From Actinomycetes bacterium (GTDB lineage Bacteria > Actinomycetota > Actinomycetes > Actinomycetales > Microbacteriaceae), in NCBI GenBank assembly GCA_030425055.1, contig JAUHVN010000044.1, positions 1-12,791 of the forward strand: DNA of 12,791 nt, written 5' to 3'. A model generated the notes under the pieces. That model did not search any database, was not told where the DNA came from, and saw nothing but the letters and a program-made list of their open reading frames with translations. How positions within the stretch are numbered: position 1 is the stretch's first letter; each line of letters starts with the position of its first letter. Positions 1-6,999 of this stretch are shown in pieces. Position numbers and translations under genes: made by a program.

Positions 1-669
1 GTCGTCGTGATCGTCGTGGTGGCGGTGCTCGTCTCGTTCCTGGTCAAGACCTTCGTCGTGCGCTCGTTCTACATCCCCTCGGCGTCGATGGAGGACACTC
101 TCCTGGTGAACGACCGCATCCTCGTCGATGAGATCACGCCGCCGTTCTCGGGGTACGACCGCGGAGATGTCGTGGTCTTCCGCGACCCGGGCGGCTGGCT
201 TCCGCCGAGCACGGCTCCGGCCCGAGCGCCGATCGTCGAGGCGATCGACTGGGTGCTCTCGCTCGTCGGCCTGTCGGCGCCGGACAGCGACGACCACCTC
301 GTCAAACGGATCATCGGTCTTCCGGGCGACAACGTCGTCTGCTGCGACGCGATCGGCCACATCACCGTGAACGGCGTGCCGATCGACGAGAGCGCGTACA
401 TCGAACTGCCCTCGGGCGAGACGTTCGCCTCGGGCGACGCCTTCGACGTCGTCGTACCCGAGGACTCGCTGTGGGTGCTCGGCGACAACCGCTATCGGTC
501 GAAGGACTCACGGTACAACACCGATCAGCCGGGCAAGGGGTTCGTCCCCATCGAGAACGTCGTGGGTCGCGCCTTCCTCATCACGTGGCCGCTCGACCGG
601 ATCAGCACGATCGACTTCCATCACGACGTGTTCGCGGGCGTGCCCGACCCGGTGGCCGCGACGCCATGA
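1..669 (+). CDS. lepB: Signal peptidase I (5' truncated by window edge)
   Basis: Membrane-bound serine protease that removes signal peptides from proteins exported by Sec and Tat. The frame is open to the first base, and 222 codons are visible. The visible part begins inside the N-terminal membrane segment (rich in V and L, visible codons 1-19), so the true start and the cytoplasmic tail lie upstream; the GTG at 7 is not the start. The catalytic serine lies in the S-A-S-M-E-D box (TCG at 85-87, visible codon 29). The general-base lysine is in V-K-R-I-I-G-L-P-G-D (AAA at 304-306, codon 102). The G-D-N-R box near codon 161 is the conserved late motif. A C-C-D stretch after G-D-N-V-V matches what I recall of actinobacterial enzymes. 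Between the first two boxes is an insertion of about 30 residues (around codons 65-95). The stop codon overlaps the rnhB start by 4 bases (ATGA). Identification is firm; only the N-terminus is unknown. Confidence 0.96.
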   Translation, partial: VVVIVVVAVLVSFLVKTFVVRSFYIPSASMEDTLLVNDRILVDEITPPFSGYDRGDVVVFRDPGGWLPPSTAPARAPIVEAIDWVLSLVGLSAPDSDDHLVKRIIGLPGDNVVCCDAIGHITVNGVPIDESAYIELPSGETFASGDAFDVVVPEDSLWVLGDNRYRSKDSRYNTDQPGKGFVPIENVVGRAFLITWPLDRISTIDFHHDVFAGVPDPVAATP

Positions 670-1325
670 CGGTCGTCGAGCCGCGTCTGACGCTCGAGCG
701 GCGCCTGCTCAAGGAGCATCCGCTCGTCATCGCCTGCGACGAGGTGGGCCGGGGCGCCCTGGCCGGCCCGGTCGCCGTGGGCGCCGCCGTCGTCGATCCC
801 GAACGCTCGCGCAGGCGCGTGCCCGCCGGGCTGCGCGACTCGAAGCTCGTGCCCGAGCCGAAGCGGCCGGCCGTCGCCGCGCGTGCGGCGTCGTGGGTCG
901 CCGCCAGCGCGGTGGGGTGGGCCAGCGCCGCGGAGATCGACGACATCGGCATCATGCGCGCGCTCGGACTCGCGACGATCCGCGCGCTGGCGGATCTGAG
1001 AGCGCACGGCGTCGTGCCCGAGGAGGCCATCGTCATCCTGGACGGGAACCACGACTACATCACGCCTGCGGGAGCCCGCGGCCTGCGGGTGCAGCCGGTC
1101 ATCAAGGCGGATCGCGACTGCGCGAGCGCGGCCGCGGCATCCGTCATCGCGAAGGTCGCCCGCGACGCGCTCATGACGCAGCTGCACGATGAGGCGCCCG
1201 ACTACGGATGGGCGCGCAACAAGGGGTACGCGAGCGCCGACCACCGCGACGCGATCGACCGGATGGGACTGACCCGGCACCACCGCGCGTCGTGGTCGAT
1301 CGGCCCAGCGCCGACCCTGTTCTGA
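666..1325 (+). CDS. rnhB: Ribonuclease HII
   Basis: Endonuclease that cuts the RNA strand of RNA-DNA hybrids and starts removal of single ribonucleotides misincorporated into DNA. It has 219 residues, normal for the family. The acidic active site is complete: D25-E26 in C-D-E-V-G-R-G, D126 in I-L-D-G-N, and D149 in I-K-A-D-R-D, followed by the A-S-V-I-A-K-V-A-R-D helix typical of the type II enzyme. The start is the ATG that overlaps the lepB stop codon by 4 bases. No strong Shine-Dalgarno sequence precedes it, which fits translational coupling to lepB. The frame stays open upstream, but that part lies inside lepB and lacks family similarity. Confidence 0.96.
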   Translation: MTVVEPRLTLERRLLKEHPLVIACDEVGRGALAGPVAVGAAVVDPERSRRRVPAGLRDSKLVPEPKRPAVAARAASWVAASAVGWASAAEIDDIGIMRALGLATIRALADLRAHGVVPEEAIVILDGNHDYITPAGARGLRVQPVIKADRDCASAAAASVIAKVARDALMTQLHDEAPDYGWARNKGYASADHRDAIDRMGLTRHHRASWSIGPAPTLF

Positions 1326-1343
1326 GCGGCCGCCCACGCGATC

Positions 1344-1349
1344 TAGAGT
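1344..1349 (+). promoter_or_regulatory. Possible -10 element (TAGAGT) for the DUF2469 gene
   Basis: TAGAGT fits the actinobacterial -10 pattern TANNNT and ends 9 bases before the ATG at 1359, which would put the transcript start within a few bases of the start codon. No matching -35 box is evident. AGAGTGG at 1345-1351 could instead act as a weak ribosome binding site on an rnhB read-through transcript. Confidence 0.35.
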
Positions 1350-1358
1350 GGACTCACC

Positions 1359-1682
1359 ATGGATGACGAAGTCTTCGAGGACTACGACCGCGAACTCGAA
1401 CTGGCGCTCTACCGCGAGTATCGCGACGTCGTCCGCCAGTTCCAGTACGTGATCGAGACCGAGCGGCGGTTCTACCTCGCCAACGAGGTCAATGTGGTCA
1501 GGCGCGACACCGAGCACGACTTCTATTTCGAGATCTCGATGAACGACGTGTGGGTCTGGGACATCTACCGCACAGACCGCTTCGTGAAGTCGGTGAGGGT
1601 CCTCACCTTCAAGGACGTCAACGTCGAAGAGCTCTCGCGCGGTGATTTCCAGCTCCCCGAGGAGCTCTCGCTCGACAGCTGA
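1359..1682 (+). CDS. DUF2469 family protein, conserved in actinobacteria
   Basis: A 107-residue acidic protein of unknown function. The sequence matches the DUF2469 family as I know it: an N-terminal D-Y-D-R-E-L-E-L-A-L-Y-R-E-Y-R-D-V-V helix, then an aromatic-rich middle (F-Y-L-A-N-E-V, F-Y-F-E-I, and V-W-V-W-D-I-Y-R at about residues 64-71) and a conserved tail, K-D-V-N-V-E-E-L at about residues 88-95. There is no signal peptide or membrane segment, so it is probably cytoplasmic. In mycobacteria the orthologue (Rv2901c, from memory) sits next to rnhB as it does here, 33 bases downstream. The start is the only ATG that gives the full family length. It is followed by a 99-base spacer before yraN in which I see no gene or clear terminator. 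The family is confident; no function can be assigned. Confidence 0.93.
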   Translation: MDDEVFEDYDRELELALYREYRDVVRQFQYVIETERRFYLANEVNVVRRDTEHDFYFEISMNDVWVWDIYRTDRFVKSVRVLTFKDVNVEELSRGDFQLPEELSLDS

Positions 1683-1781
1683 GGCCCATCGCCTCCTCCC
1701 CAGCGGCTTTCGGGTCGCCGTCTGTCCACGTCGGGCCCATGCGCAGGGCTCCGGCGACGTCGCTGACGCCACGATCAGTGC

Positions 1782-2150
1782 ATGCGAGCGAAGGATGTGC
1801 TGGGTCGTGCAGGCGAGGACCGTGCCGTCGCGCACCTCATCGAGTCGGGGTACCGCGTCGTCGAGCGAAACTGGCGATGCCCGGCCGGTGAGATCGACGT
1901 CGTGGCCGAGACCGGGTCCGCGATCGCGATCGTCGAGGTCAAGACCCGACGATCCGAGCTCTACGGGCATCCCCTCGAAGCGATCGACGCCCGTAAGCGG
2001 GCGCGGCTGTGGCGCCTCGCCTGCGCGTGGGCGGCTCAGCACCCCGAGCGGCTGCGCGGGCGACGGCTGCGCATCGAGGCGATCGCGATCGTCGGCGCGG
2101 ACCCTGCCACGGGGCGACTCGAGCACCTGACCGACATCGAGGTGCCGTGA
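1782..2150 (+). CDS. yraN: YraN/UPF0102 family nuclease-like protein
   Basis: A 122-residue member of UPF0102, a family with a PD-(D/E)xK nuclease-like fold whose cellular role is not settled; its usual neighbours point to DNA metabolism. The visible hallmarks are G-R-A-G-E-D-R-A near residues 8-15, the G-E-I-D-V-V core with E37 and D39, and V-E-V-K-T-R with E52 and K54, which together resemble the acidic/lysine active site of the superfamily. Length is normal. The ATG at 1782 has no Shine-Dalgarno sequence. CACGAT at 1770-1775, six bases upstream, might be a -10 element for a leaderless transcript (weak). Its stop codon overlaps the comM start by 4 bases (GTGA), so the two are probably translated together. 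Confidence 0.92.
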   Translation: MRAKDVLGRAGEDRAVAHLIESGYRVVERNWRCPAGEIDVVAETGSAIAIVEVKTRRSELYGHPLEAIDARKRARLWRLACAWAAQHPERLRGRRLRIEAIAIVGADPATGRLEHLTDIEVP

Positions 2151-3676
2151 GCGTCGCGCGCACGTGGGCGGTCGCGCTGACAGGCGTCGAGGGCGAGCTC
2201 GTCGAGATCGAGGCCGATCTGTCGAACCAGACGCCCGAGTTCCGCCTCATCGGACTCGCCGATCGTGCCCTGAAGGAAGCGGTGCAGCGGGTTCACAACG
2301 CGTGCGCCAACAGCGAGCTGCCGCTTCCGCGGCGGCGGATCACCGTCAACCTGTCGCCGGCCAACCTTCCCAAGCAGGGGTCGGGCTTCGACGTCGGCAT
2401 CGCGATCGCCGCGATCGCCACCGAGATCGAGATGGATGCCCGCTCCCTCGCGACCACGGTGCATCTCGGCGAGCTCGGTCTGGACGGGCGGCTGCGGCCG
2501 GTTCCGGGCATCCTGCCCGCGGTCGTCGCCGCCGCGCGCGCCGGGTTCACGCGCGTCGTCGTGCCCGCCGCCTGTCGTGCCGAGGCGGCGCTCGTCGACG
2601 CGGTCGAGATCGTGGCGGCCGTCAATCTCGCGCAGGTCGCCGCGCTCCACGGCGCGCAGGTCGTCGTTCCCGACGAGAAGGAGGTGCCGGTGGCCGCCCC
2701 GATCGAGGCGTCGGCGGAGCCCCCCGACCTCAGCGACGTGATCGGCCAGCGTGAAGCGGTCGATGCGCTGGTCGTCGCCGCCGCCGGCGGCCACAACCTG
2801 CTCATGTCGGGGCCGCCTGGGGCGGGCAAGACGATGCTGGCGCGGCGTCTGCCGGGCATCCTCCCCGAGCTCGACGACGAGGCCGCGATCAGCGCGGCCT
2901 CGGTCCGCTCGCTGTCCGGCGAGCCGGTGAGCTCGCTGTCACGGGTGCCGCCCTTCGTCGCGCCGCATCACAGCGTGAGCGTCGCCGCGCTGGTCGGGGG
3001 AGGATCGCGTGTCGTGCGCCCCGGCGCGGTGGCGCGTGCGAGTTCGGGGATCCTCTTCCTCGACGAAGCGGGGGAGTTCCCGAGCGTGGCCCTGGATGCG
3101 CTGCGACAGCCGCTGGAATCGGGCGTCATCGTGATTGACCGCGTCGGCGTGCGCGCCGCGTTCCCCGCGCGGTTCCAGCTCGTGCTCGCCACCAATCCGT
3201 GCCCGTGCGGCGAGTACGGCGTCCGCGGCGGGGCGTGCACGTGCCCGCCGGCGGCCATCCGCCGGTACCGGACGCGCTTGTCGGGACCCCTCCTGGACCG
3301 CATCGACATCGAGCTCTCGCTGCGCCGCGTCTCGGTCGCGCAGCGCGCGGCGACCGACGCATCCACCCTGACGTCGGCGGCGGCCCGCGACCTCGTATAC
3401 GACGCGCGGCGTCGCGCGCGCCTGCGGCTCGCGGACACGCCCTGGAGCACGAACGCCGAGGTTCCTGGCGCGTGGCTGCGCGACGGTCCGCACGCGCCGC
3501 CGATCCAGGTGCGGCGCTCGCTCGACCAGGCGCTGCAGCGCGGCATCCTCACGCTGCGCGGATACGACCGTGCTCTGCGGGTCGCATGGACGTGTGCGGA
3601 CATCGACGGGCGCACCGAGCTCGCCGCTGCCGACATCGGCAGAGCGCTGTTTCTGAAGAAGGGACTCACCCAGTGA
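2147..3676 (+). CDS. comM: ComM/YifB family AAA+ ATPase (Mg-chelatase-like)
   Basis: AAA+ ATPase. In gram-negative transformation models ComM is a helicase that promotes branch migration during integration of incoming DNA. It has 509 residues, the usual length. Order of parts: an N-terminal ChlI-like domain (residues 1 to about 170), then the Mg-chelatase AAA+ core with Walker A G-P-P-G-A-G-K-T (222-229, K228) and Walker B I-L-F-L-D-E (D306-E307), then a CPC/CTC pair (C352, C354, C364, C366) that looks like a small metal site, then the conserved L-D-R-I-D-I-E region and a helical C-terminal lid domain. The GTG at 2147 gives the family N-terminus (A-R-T-W-A-V-A-L-T-G-V-E-G) and overlaps the yraN stop. 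The open frame further upstream lies inside yraN. Many actinobacteria carry this gene without known natural competence, so a transformation role here is inference. Confidence 0.95.
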   Translation: MSVARTWAVALTGVEGELVEIEADLSNQTPEFRLIGLADRALKEAVQRVHNACANSELPLPRRRITVNLSPANLPKQGSGFDVGIAIAAIATEIEMDARSLATTVHLGELGLDGRLRPVPGILPAVVAAARAGFTRVVVPAACRAEAALVDAVEIVAAVNLAQVAALHGAQVVVPDEKEVPVAAPIEASAEPPDLSDVIGQREAVDALVVAAAGGHNLLMSGPPGAGKTMLARRLPGILPELDDEAAISAASVRSLSGEPVSSLSRVPPFVAPHHSVSVAALVGGGSRVVRPGAVARASSGILFLDEAGEFPSVALDALRQPLESGVIVIDRVGVRAAFPARFQLVLATNPCPCGEYGVRGGACTCPPAAIRRYRTRLSGPLLDRIDIELSLRRVSVAQRAATDASTLTSAAARDLVYDARRRARLRLADTPWSTNAEVPGAWLRDGPHAPPIQVRRSLDQALQRGILTLRGYDRALRVAWTCADIDGRTELAAADIGRALFLKKGLTQ

Positions 3677-4842
3677 CATTCGATGTGCAGGATCCCGAGG
3701 GCCTCCGCCTCGCACGGGCCCTCGCACCGCGCGAGCGCGGGGCGGGCGACGACGAGCGCTACGCACGTGCCGCGTGGAGCCATCTCACCGAGCCCGGCGA
3801 GTCCACAGCGGGCGCGCTGGTGGCTGCGTTGGGCCCGGTGGCGGCGCTCGACGTGGCGGCGGACTCCGGCGGGCTCGTCGACGAGACACTCGAGGAAGGG
3901 CGGCGCCGATGGGGCCCGCGGCTGGCGCATGAGCCGATCGCCCGCTCACTGGCCACGGCCGTGCGCCGGGGCATCCGACTCGTCGTGCCGGGCGACCCTC
4001 ATTGGCCGAGGGCCCTCGACGACCTCGGCGACCATGCGCCGATCGCGCTGTGGACGCGCGGCGACACCGCGGCACTTGTCCATCTGTCTCCGGGTGTCGC
4101 CCTCGTGGGCGCACGGGCGGCGACGTCGTACGGCGAGCACACGGCGGCCGAACTCGCCGCCGACCTCTGCGGTGCCGGCGTCGCCGTCGTCTCGGGCGGA
4201 GCGTACGGCATCGACGGCGCCGCCCATCGCGCGGCACTCGGCGTCGGGGGCCTGACCGTCGCGGTCATGGCCGGCGGTGTCGACCGTACCTACCCGAGCG
4301 GGAACACCGACCTCGCCGAACGCATCGTCGCGTCCGGCGGGGCCGTCATCGCCGAGGTGCCGTGCGGGGCGGCGCCGACGAAGTGGCGATTCCTGCAGCG
4401 GAACCGACTCATCGCGGCGCTCGCGGGCGCGACCGTCGTCGTCGAGGCGGGGTGGCGGTCGGGCGCGTTGAACACGGCAGGGCACGCGGCGTCGCTGGGC
4501 AGACCCGTCGGCGCGGTGCCGGGACCGATCACGAGTGCCGCCTCGGCGGGAACGCACCGCCTGCTGCGCGAGTACGACGCGGTCTGCATCACCGGCACCG
4601 ACGATGTGCTCGAGCTGCTCGGTGCCGTACCCCGGGAGCGCATCGTCACCGAGCGCGGATTCCACGTGTCGGACGACACGCGTGTGCTCGACGCCATGAG
4701 CTTCCGCGCGGGCAGGACCGTCGACGACATCGCGCGGCGCAGCGGCCACGCACCGGGCGACGTCGAGGCGCGGCTGGGGCTTCTGCGACTCGTCGGAGAA
4801 GTCGAGCCGGTCGCGACCGGGTGGCGTCGCCGCTCTCGATGA
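3673..4842 (+). CDS. dprA: DNA-processing protein DprA
   Basis: DNA-binding protein that, in transformable bacteria, protects incoming single-stranded DNA and loads RecA on it. It has 389 residues. An N-terminal helical region (1 to about 110) precedes the Rossmann-like DprA core: V-G-A-R at 145-148, S-G-G-A-Y-G-I-D-G-A-A-H starting at 174, A-G-G-V-D-R-T-Y-P-S-G-N, then W-R-F-L-Q-R-N-R-L-I (from 238) and the E-A-G-W-R-S-G-A-L-N-T-A segment. A winged-helix C-terminal domain follows from about 337 (V-D-D-I-A-R-R-S-G). The start is the GTG at 3673, which overlaps the comM stop by 4 bases (GTGA). This repeats the yraN-comM junction and implies a coupled three-gene unit. All key elements are intact. 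Confidence 0.95.
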   Translation: MTFDVQDPEGLRLARALAPRERGAGDDERYARAAWSHLTEPGESTAGALVAALGPVAALDVAADSGGLVDETLEEGRRRWGPRLAHEPIARSLATAVRRGIRLVVPGDPHWPRALDDLGDHAPIALWTRGDTAALVHLSPGVALVGARAATSYGEHTAAELAADLCGAGVAVVSGGAYGIDGAAHRAALGVGGLTVAVMAGGVDRTYPSGNTDLAERIVASGGAVIAEVPCGAAPTKWRFLQRNRLIAALAGATVVVEAGWRSGALNTAGHAASLGRPVGAVPGPITSAASAGTHRLLREYDAVCITGTDDVLELLGAVPRERIVTERGFHVSDDTRVLDAMSFRAGRTVDDIARRSGHAPGDVEARLGLLRLVGEVEPVATGWRRRSR

Positions 4843-4893
4843 CCCCGGTGTTTCGCAGCCCGCTGCGTGTGCGGCACCGGGCATCCTGGGAAC

Positions 4894-5796
4894 ATGCGGC
4901 TCTCCGAGACGGTCGAGGACTACGCGCGGCACCTCGCCGACGTGCGACGCCTCTCGCCTGCGACCGTACGGGCGTATCGGGCCGACCTCGCCGACCTGGT
5001 GGCGACGGCATCGGATCCGCCGCTGGCCGAGATCGACCTCGAGGTGCTGCGCGAATGGCTCTGGATCGCGACGCGGCGCGGCGACGCACGATCGACGCTG
5101 GCCCGGCGCACCGCCGCGGCGCGCGGCTTCTTCGCCTGGGCGGTCGAGACCGGACGCCTCGCCGCCGACCCGGCGCTGCGACTCGTCTCACCCAAGCGCG
5201 GTCGCACGCTGCCGCATGTCGCGCAGGCGCCCGCGCTCGCCGGGATGCTCGACGACCTCGCCGCGCGAGCGGCCGACGGAGACCCGCTCGCCCTGCGCGA
5301 CCACGCCCTCCTCGAACTGCTCTACGGTGCCGGCATCCGCGTGAGCGAAGCCTGCGGACTCGACCTCGACGACCTCGATCGCGACCGCGCGACGGCGCGC
5401 GTGACGGGCAAGGGGTCGAAGGAGCGCGTCGTGCCGTTCGGCGGGCCCGCGGCGGCAGCCATCGACGCCTACCTCTCGCGCGGTCGTCCCGCGCTCACCG
5501 CGCGCGGCGACGGGGGGGCCGCGCGGGCGCTCTTCGTCGGCGCCCGCGGCCGTCGAATCGGCCCGCGAACCGTGTACGACGTCGTTGCGCGACATCTCGG
5601 ACCGCTGGTCGGCACCACGGTCGGGGCGCACGCGCTGCGGCACTCCGCCGCCACCCATCTGCTGGACGGCGGTGCCGATCTGCGGACGGTGCAGGAGCTG
5701 CTCGGGCATGCGAGCCTCGGGACGACCCAGATCTACACGCACGTCTCGGCCGAGCGACTCGCCGCGACCTACCGGCTCGCACACCCCCGCGCGTAG
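4894..5796 (+). CDS. xerC: Tyrosine recombinase XerC
   Basis: Site-specific recombinase that, with XerD, resolves chromosome dimers at dif during division. It has 300 residues, as in other XerC/XerD proteins. An N-terminal SAM-like core-binding domain (about 1-90) precedes the catalytic domain. All six catalytic residues are visible: R149 (G-I-R-V-S-E), K173 (T-G-K-G-S-K-E-R), H246 and R249 (H-A-L-R-H), H272 (L-G-H-A-S-L-G) and the nucleophile Y281 (I-Y-T-H). XerC rather than XerD is inferred from the position beside dprA and upstream of rpsB, which matches actinobacterial gene order. The ATG at 4894 is preferred over an in-frame GTG at 4867 because it gives the family N-terminus. There is no Shine-Dalgarno sequence. 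A run of seven G bases at 5512-5518 lies in the coding region and is in frame. Confidence 0.94.
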   Translation: MRLSETVEDYARHLADVRRLSPATVRAYRADLADLVATASDPPLAEIDLEVLREWLWIATRRGDARSTLARRTAAARGFFAWAVETGRLAADPALRLVSPKRGRTLPHVAQAPALAGMLDDLAARAADGDPLALRDHALLELLYGAGIRVSEACGLDLDDLDRDRATARVTGKGSKERVVPFGGPAAAAIDAYLSRGRPALTARGDGGAARALFVGARGRRIGPRTVYDVVARHLGPLVGTTVGAHALRHSAATHLLDGGADLRTVQELLGHASLGTTQIYTHVSAERLAATYRLAHPRA

Positions 5797-5845
5797 ACCG
5801 TCGCGGTCGCGGTGGCAACCCCGTCGCGCGCGGCGGCACGACGTC

Positions 5846-5851
5846 TACCGT
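5846..5851 (+). promoter_or_regulatory. Probable -10 element (TACCGT) for the DUF3060 lipoprotein gene
   Basis: TACCGT fits TANNNT and lies 7 bases upstream of the ATG at 5859, the spacing expected of a leaderless actinobacterial transcript. TATAAG at 5851-5856 overlaps it but is too close to the start codon. No Shine-Dalgarno sequence is present. No clear -35 box is seen. Confidence 0.45.
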
Positions 5852-5858
5852 ATAAGCC

Positions 5859-6341
5859 ATGAGGCGCGTACAGATCTTCGCCGCGACCCTCGTCCTCTCA
5901 GCCGGCGCGCTGACCGGATGCTCGATCCCGACGATCGCCGGCGGAGCCGGTGAGGATCTGGACTGTGCGGGAGGCGACGTCGCGATCAGCTCGGGGGACG
6001 GCGAGTACCGGGTCACGGGGGTGTGCCCGCGGGTCCACGTCGACGGCAGCGATCTCGACGTCGATCTCGAGGCCGCCGAAGTGGGTGTGCTCGTCGTCCG
6101 TGGTGATGGGAACGAGATCGAGGCCGCCGACGTGGCGGAGCTGCAGGTCGCCGGTCAGGAGAACGACATCGAGGCGACATCGATCGACGTCGTCTCGATC
6201 CGCGGCGACTCCAACACGGTCGACAGCGCCGGCACGATCGGCCGGGTGTCGGTGCAGGGCAACGACAACGACGTCGAAGGGCAGGCCGTCGGCGAGGTCG
6301 TCGATCGCGGCCAGGGCAACCGCATCTCGGCTGACGACTGA
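5859..6341 (+). CDS. DUF3060-like repeat lipoprotein
   Basis: A 160-residue exported lipoprotein of unknown function. A basic, hydrophobic signal peptide ends in the lipobox L-T-G-C, with C21 as the predicted lipidated residue. The mature part is acidic and repetitive. A unit ending in G-x-x-N-x-(I/V) recurs with its Asn at 85, 102, 119, 137 and 154, a spacing of 17-18 residues. Two weaker copies sit near 46-52 and 63-69. Short hydrophobic stretches between units (V-G-V-L-V-V, A-E-L-Q-V, D-V-V-S-I, G-R-V-S-V) look like the inward strands of a beta-solenoid. C36 and C56 could form a disulfide. This resembles the DUF3060 family from memory; the name is less certain than the architecture. It converges on the M23-like gene, and their stop codons touch. 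Probably anchored to the outer face of the membrane. Confidence 0.85.
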   Translation: MRRVQIFAATLVLSAGALTGCSIPTIAGGAGEDLDCAGGDVAISSGDGEYRVTGVCPRVHVDGSDLDVDLEAAEVGVLVVRGDGNEIEAADVAELQVAGQENDIEATSIDVVSIRGDSNTVDSAGTIGRVSVQGNDNDVEGQAVGEVVDRGQGNRISADD

Positions 6342-6887
6342 TCAGCAGCACGGCAGCAGCACCGCGCGGGGCACCCCGCCGAGGAAGGCCAGCGGGTTGA
6401 CGTAAGCTCCGTCCACGCGCGCACCCAGATGCAGCGAACCCGGATCGGCGTGGCCGCCCACCGACAATTCGCCGATCACATCGCCGCGACCGACCACATC
6501 GCCGGCTCCGACGGCGGGTCGAACCGGCTCGAGCGTCGACACGACTCCGCCGCCGTGGTCGATCGTGACCACGCCTCGATCCGCCACCACGCCCGCGAAG
6601 GCGACGACCCCGTCGTCGGGTGCGCGCACCGACGTCGCGCCCGACGGCGAGACGACGTCGATGCCGCGGTGTCCGGGTGCGTAGTCGTGGGCGGGCGCCA
6701 GGAACGCACTGACGAGTCGGGCGCCCTCGAGGGGCCACCCCCAAGCGGCCCGCGCGGCCGGTGCATACCCCGTCGACTTGGGCTCGGGCTCGGGCTCGGC
6801 GCTCGCGGCGGAGGGCAAGAGCGTCGCCGTCAGCAGGCAGATGAGGACGAGAGCGAACGCTGCACGCCCCCGGCGGGCGGTGGTCAT
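6342..6887 (-). CDS. Exported M23/LytM-domain protein, probable degenerate active site
   Basis: A 181-residue secreted protein and the only minus-strand gene here. A signal peptide covers residues 1-30 (basic start, hydrophobic core, A-S-A before E31), then an E-P-E-P-E-P-K stretch, then a LytM/M23 fold. Zinc ligands appear intact: H73 and D77 in G-H-R-G-I-D, and H153 in S-L-H-L-G. The usual H-x-H motif reads S-L-H (S151 replaces the first His), and the usual Y-x-H strand is replaced by S-T-L-E-P-V (residues 117-122). It may therefore be a peptidoglycan-binding or hydrolase-activating protein rather than an active endopeptidase. A similar M23-like gene sits beside rpsB in mycobacteria (Rv2891, from memory). 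The start is the ATG complementary to 6885-6887, with GAGAGG (complement of 6896-6901) 8 bases upstream. The frame extends to 7004, but that part lacks signal-peptide character. The protein ends in two cysteines. Confidence 0.9.
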   Translation of the reverse strand: MTTARRGRAAFALVLICLLTATLLPSAASAEPEPEPKSTGYAPAARAAWGWPLEGARLVSAFLAPAHDYAPGHRGIDVVSPSGATSVRAPDDGVVAFAGVVADRGVVTIDHGGGVVSTLEPVRPAVGAGDVVGRGDVIGELSVGGHADPGSLHLGARVDGAYVNPLAFLGGVPRAVLLPCC

Positions 6888-6984
6888 GCGGACAGCCTCT
6901 CGGCAGCGAGGGGGACGCAGGGCGCGGTCGCGTCGATCGGTGCACGGATGCCGCCGCCGCCGAGGCTGGGGAGGAGCGGACGGC

Positions 6985-6993
6985 TGATACACT
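6985..6993 (+). promoter_or_regulatory. rpsB promoter, extended -10 (TGATACACT)
   Basis: TACACT at 6988-6993 matches TANNNT and is preceded by TGA, giving an extended -10 (TGnTANNNT). Transcription would start at about 7000, leaving a leader of roughly 190 bases before rpsB. There is no convincing -35 box 17-18 bases upstream, which is tolerable for an extended -10 promoter. A strong promoter is expected here for ribosomal protein S2. Confidence 0.65.
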
Positions 6994-6999
6994 TGTGGT

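Noticed and set aside
1683..1781. Direct repeat GGCCCAT (1683-1689, 1734-1740) and the short palindrome GCGACGTCGC (1754-1763) between DUF2469 and yraN
   Set aside because: Too short to stand out from chance in GC-rich DNA; no terminator or operator structure is clear.
621..2126. Long open frame on the minus strand across rnhB, DUF2469 and yraN (about 500 codons)
   Set aside because: It lies opposite three well-supported genes, has no recognisable domain, and long shadow frames are expected at this GC content.
4867..4893. GTG at 4867 as an upstream start for xerC
   Set aside because: The added residues do not look like the family N-terminus, and there is no ribosome binding site.
5512..5518. 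Run of seven G bases in xerC as a phase-variation tract
   Set aside because: The frame is intact, the run is short for a GC-rich genome, and xerC is an unlikely phase-variable gene.
4002..5855. Plus-strand open frame of about 617 codons overlapping dprA and xerC
   Set aside because: Arg/Gly-rich translation in an alternative frame; dprA and xerC both have complete active-site motifs in other frames.
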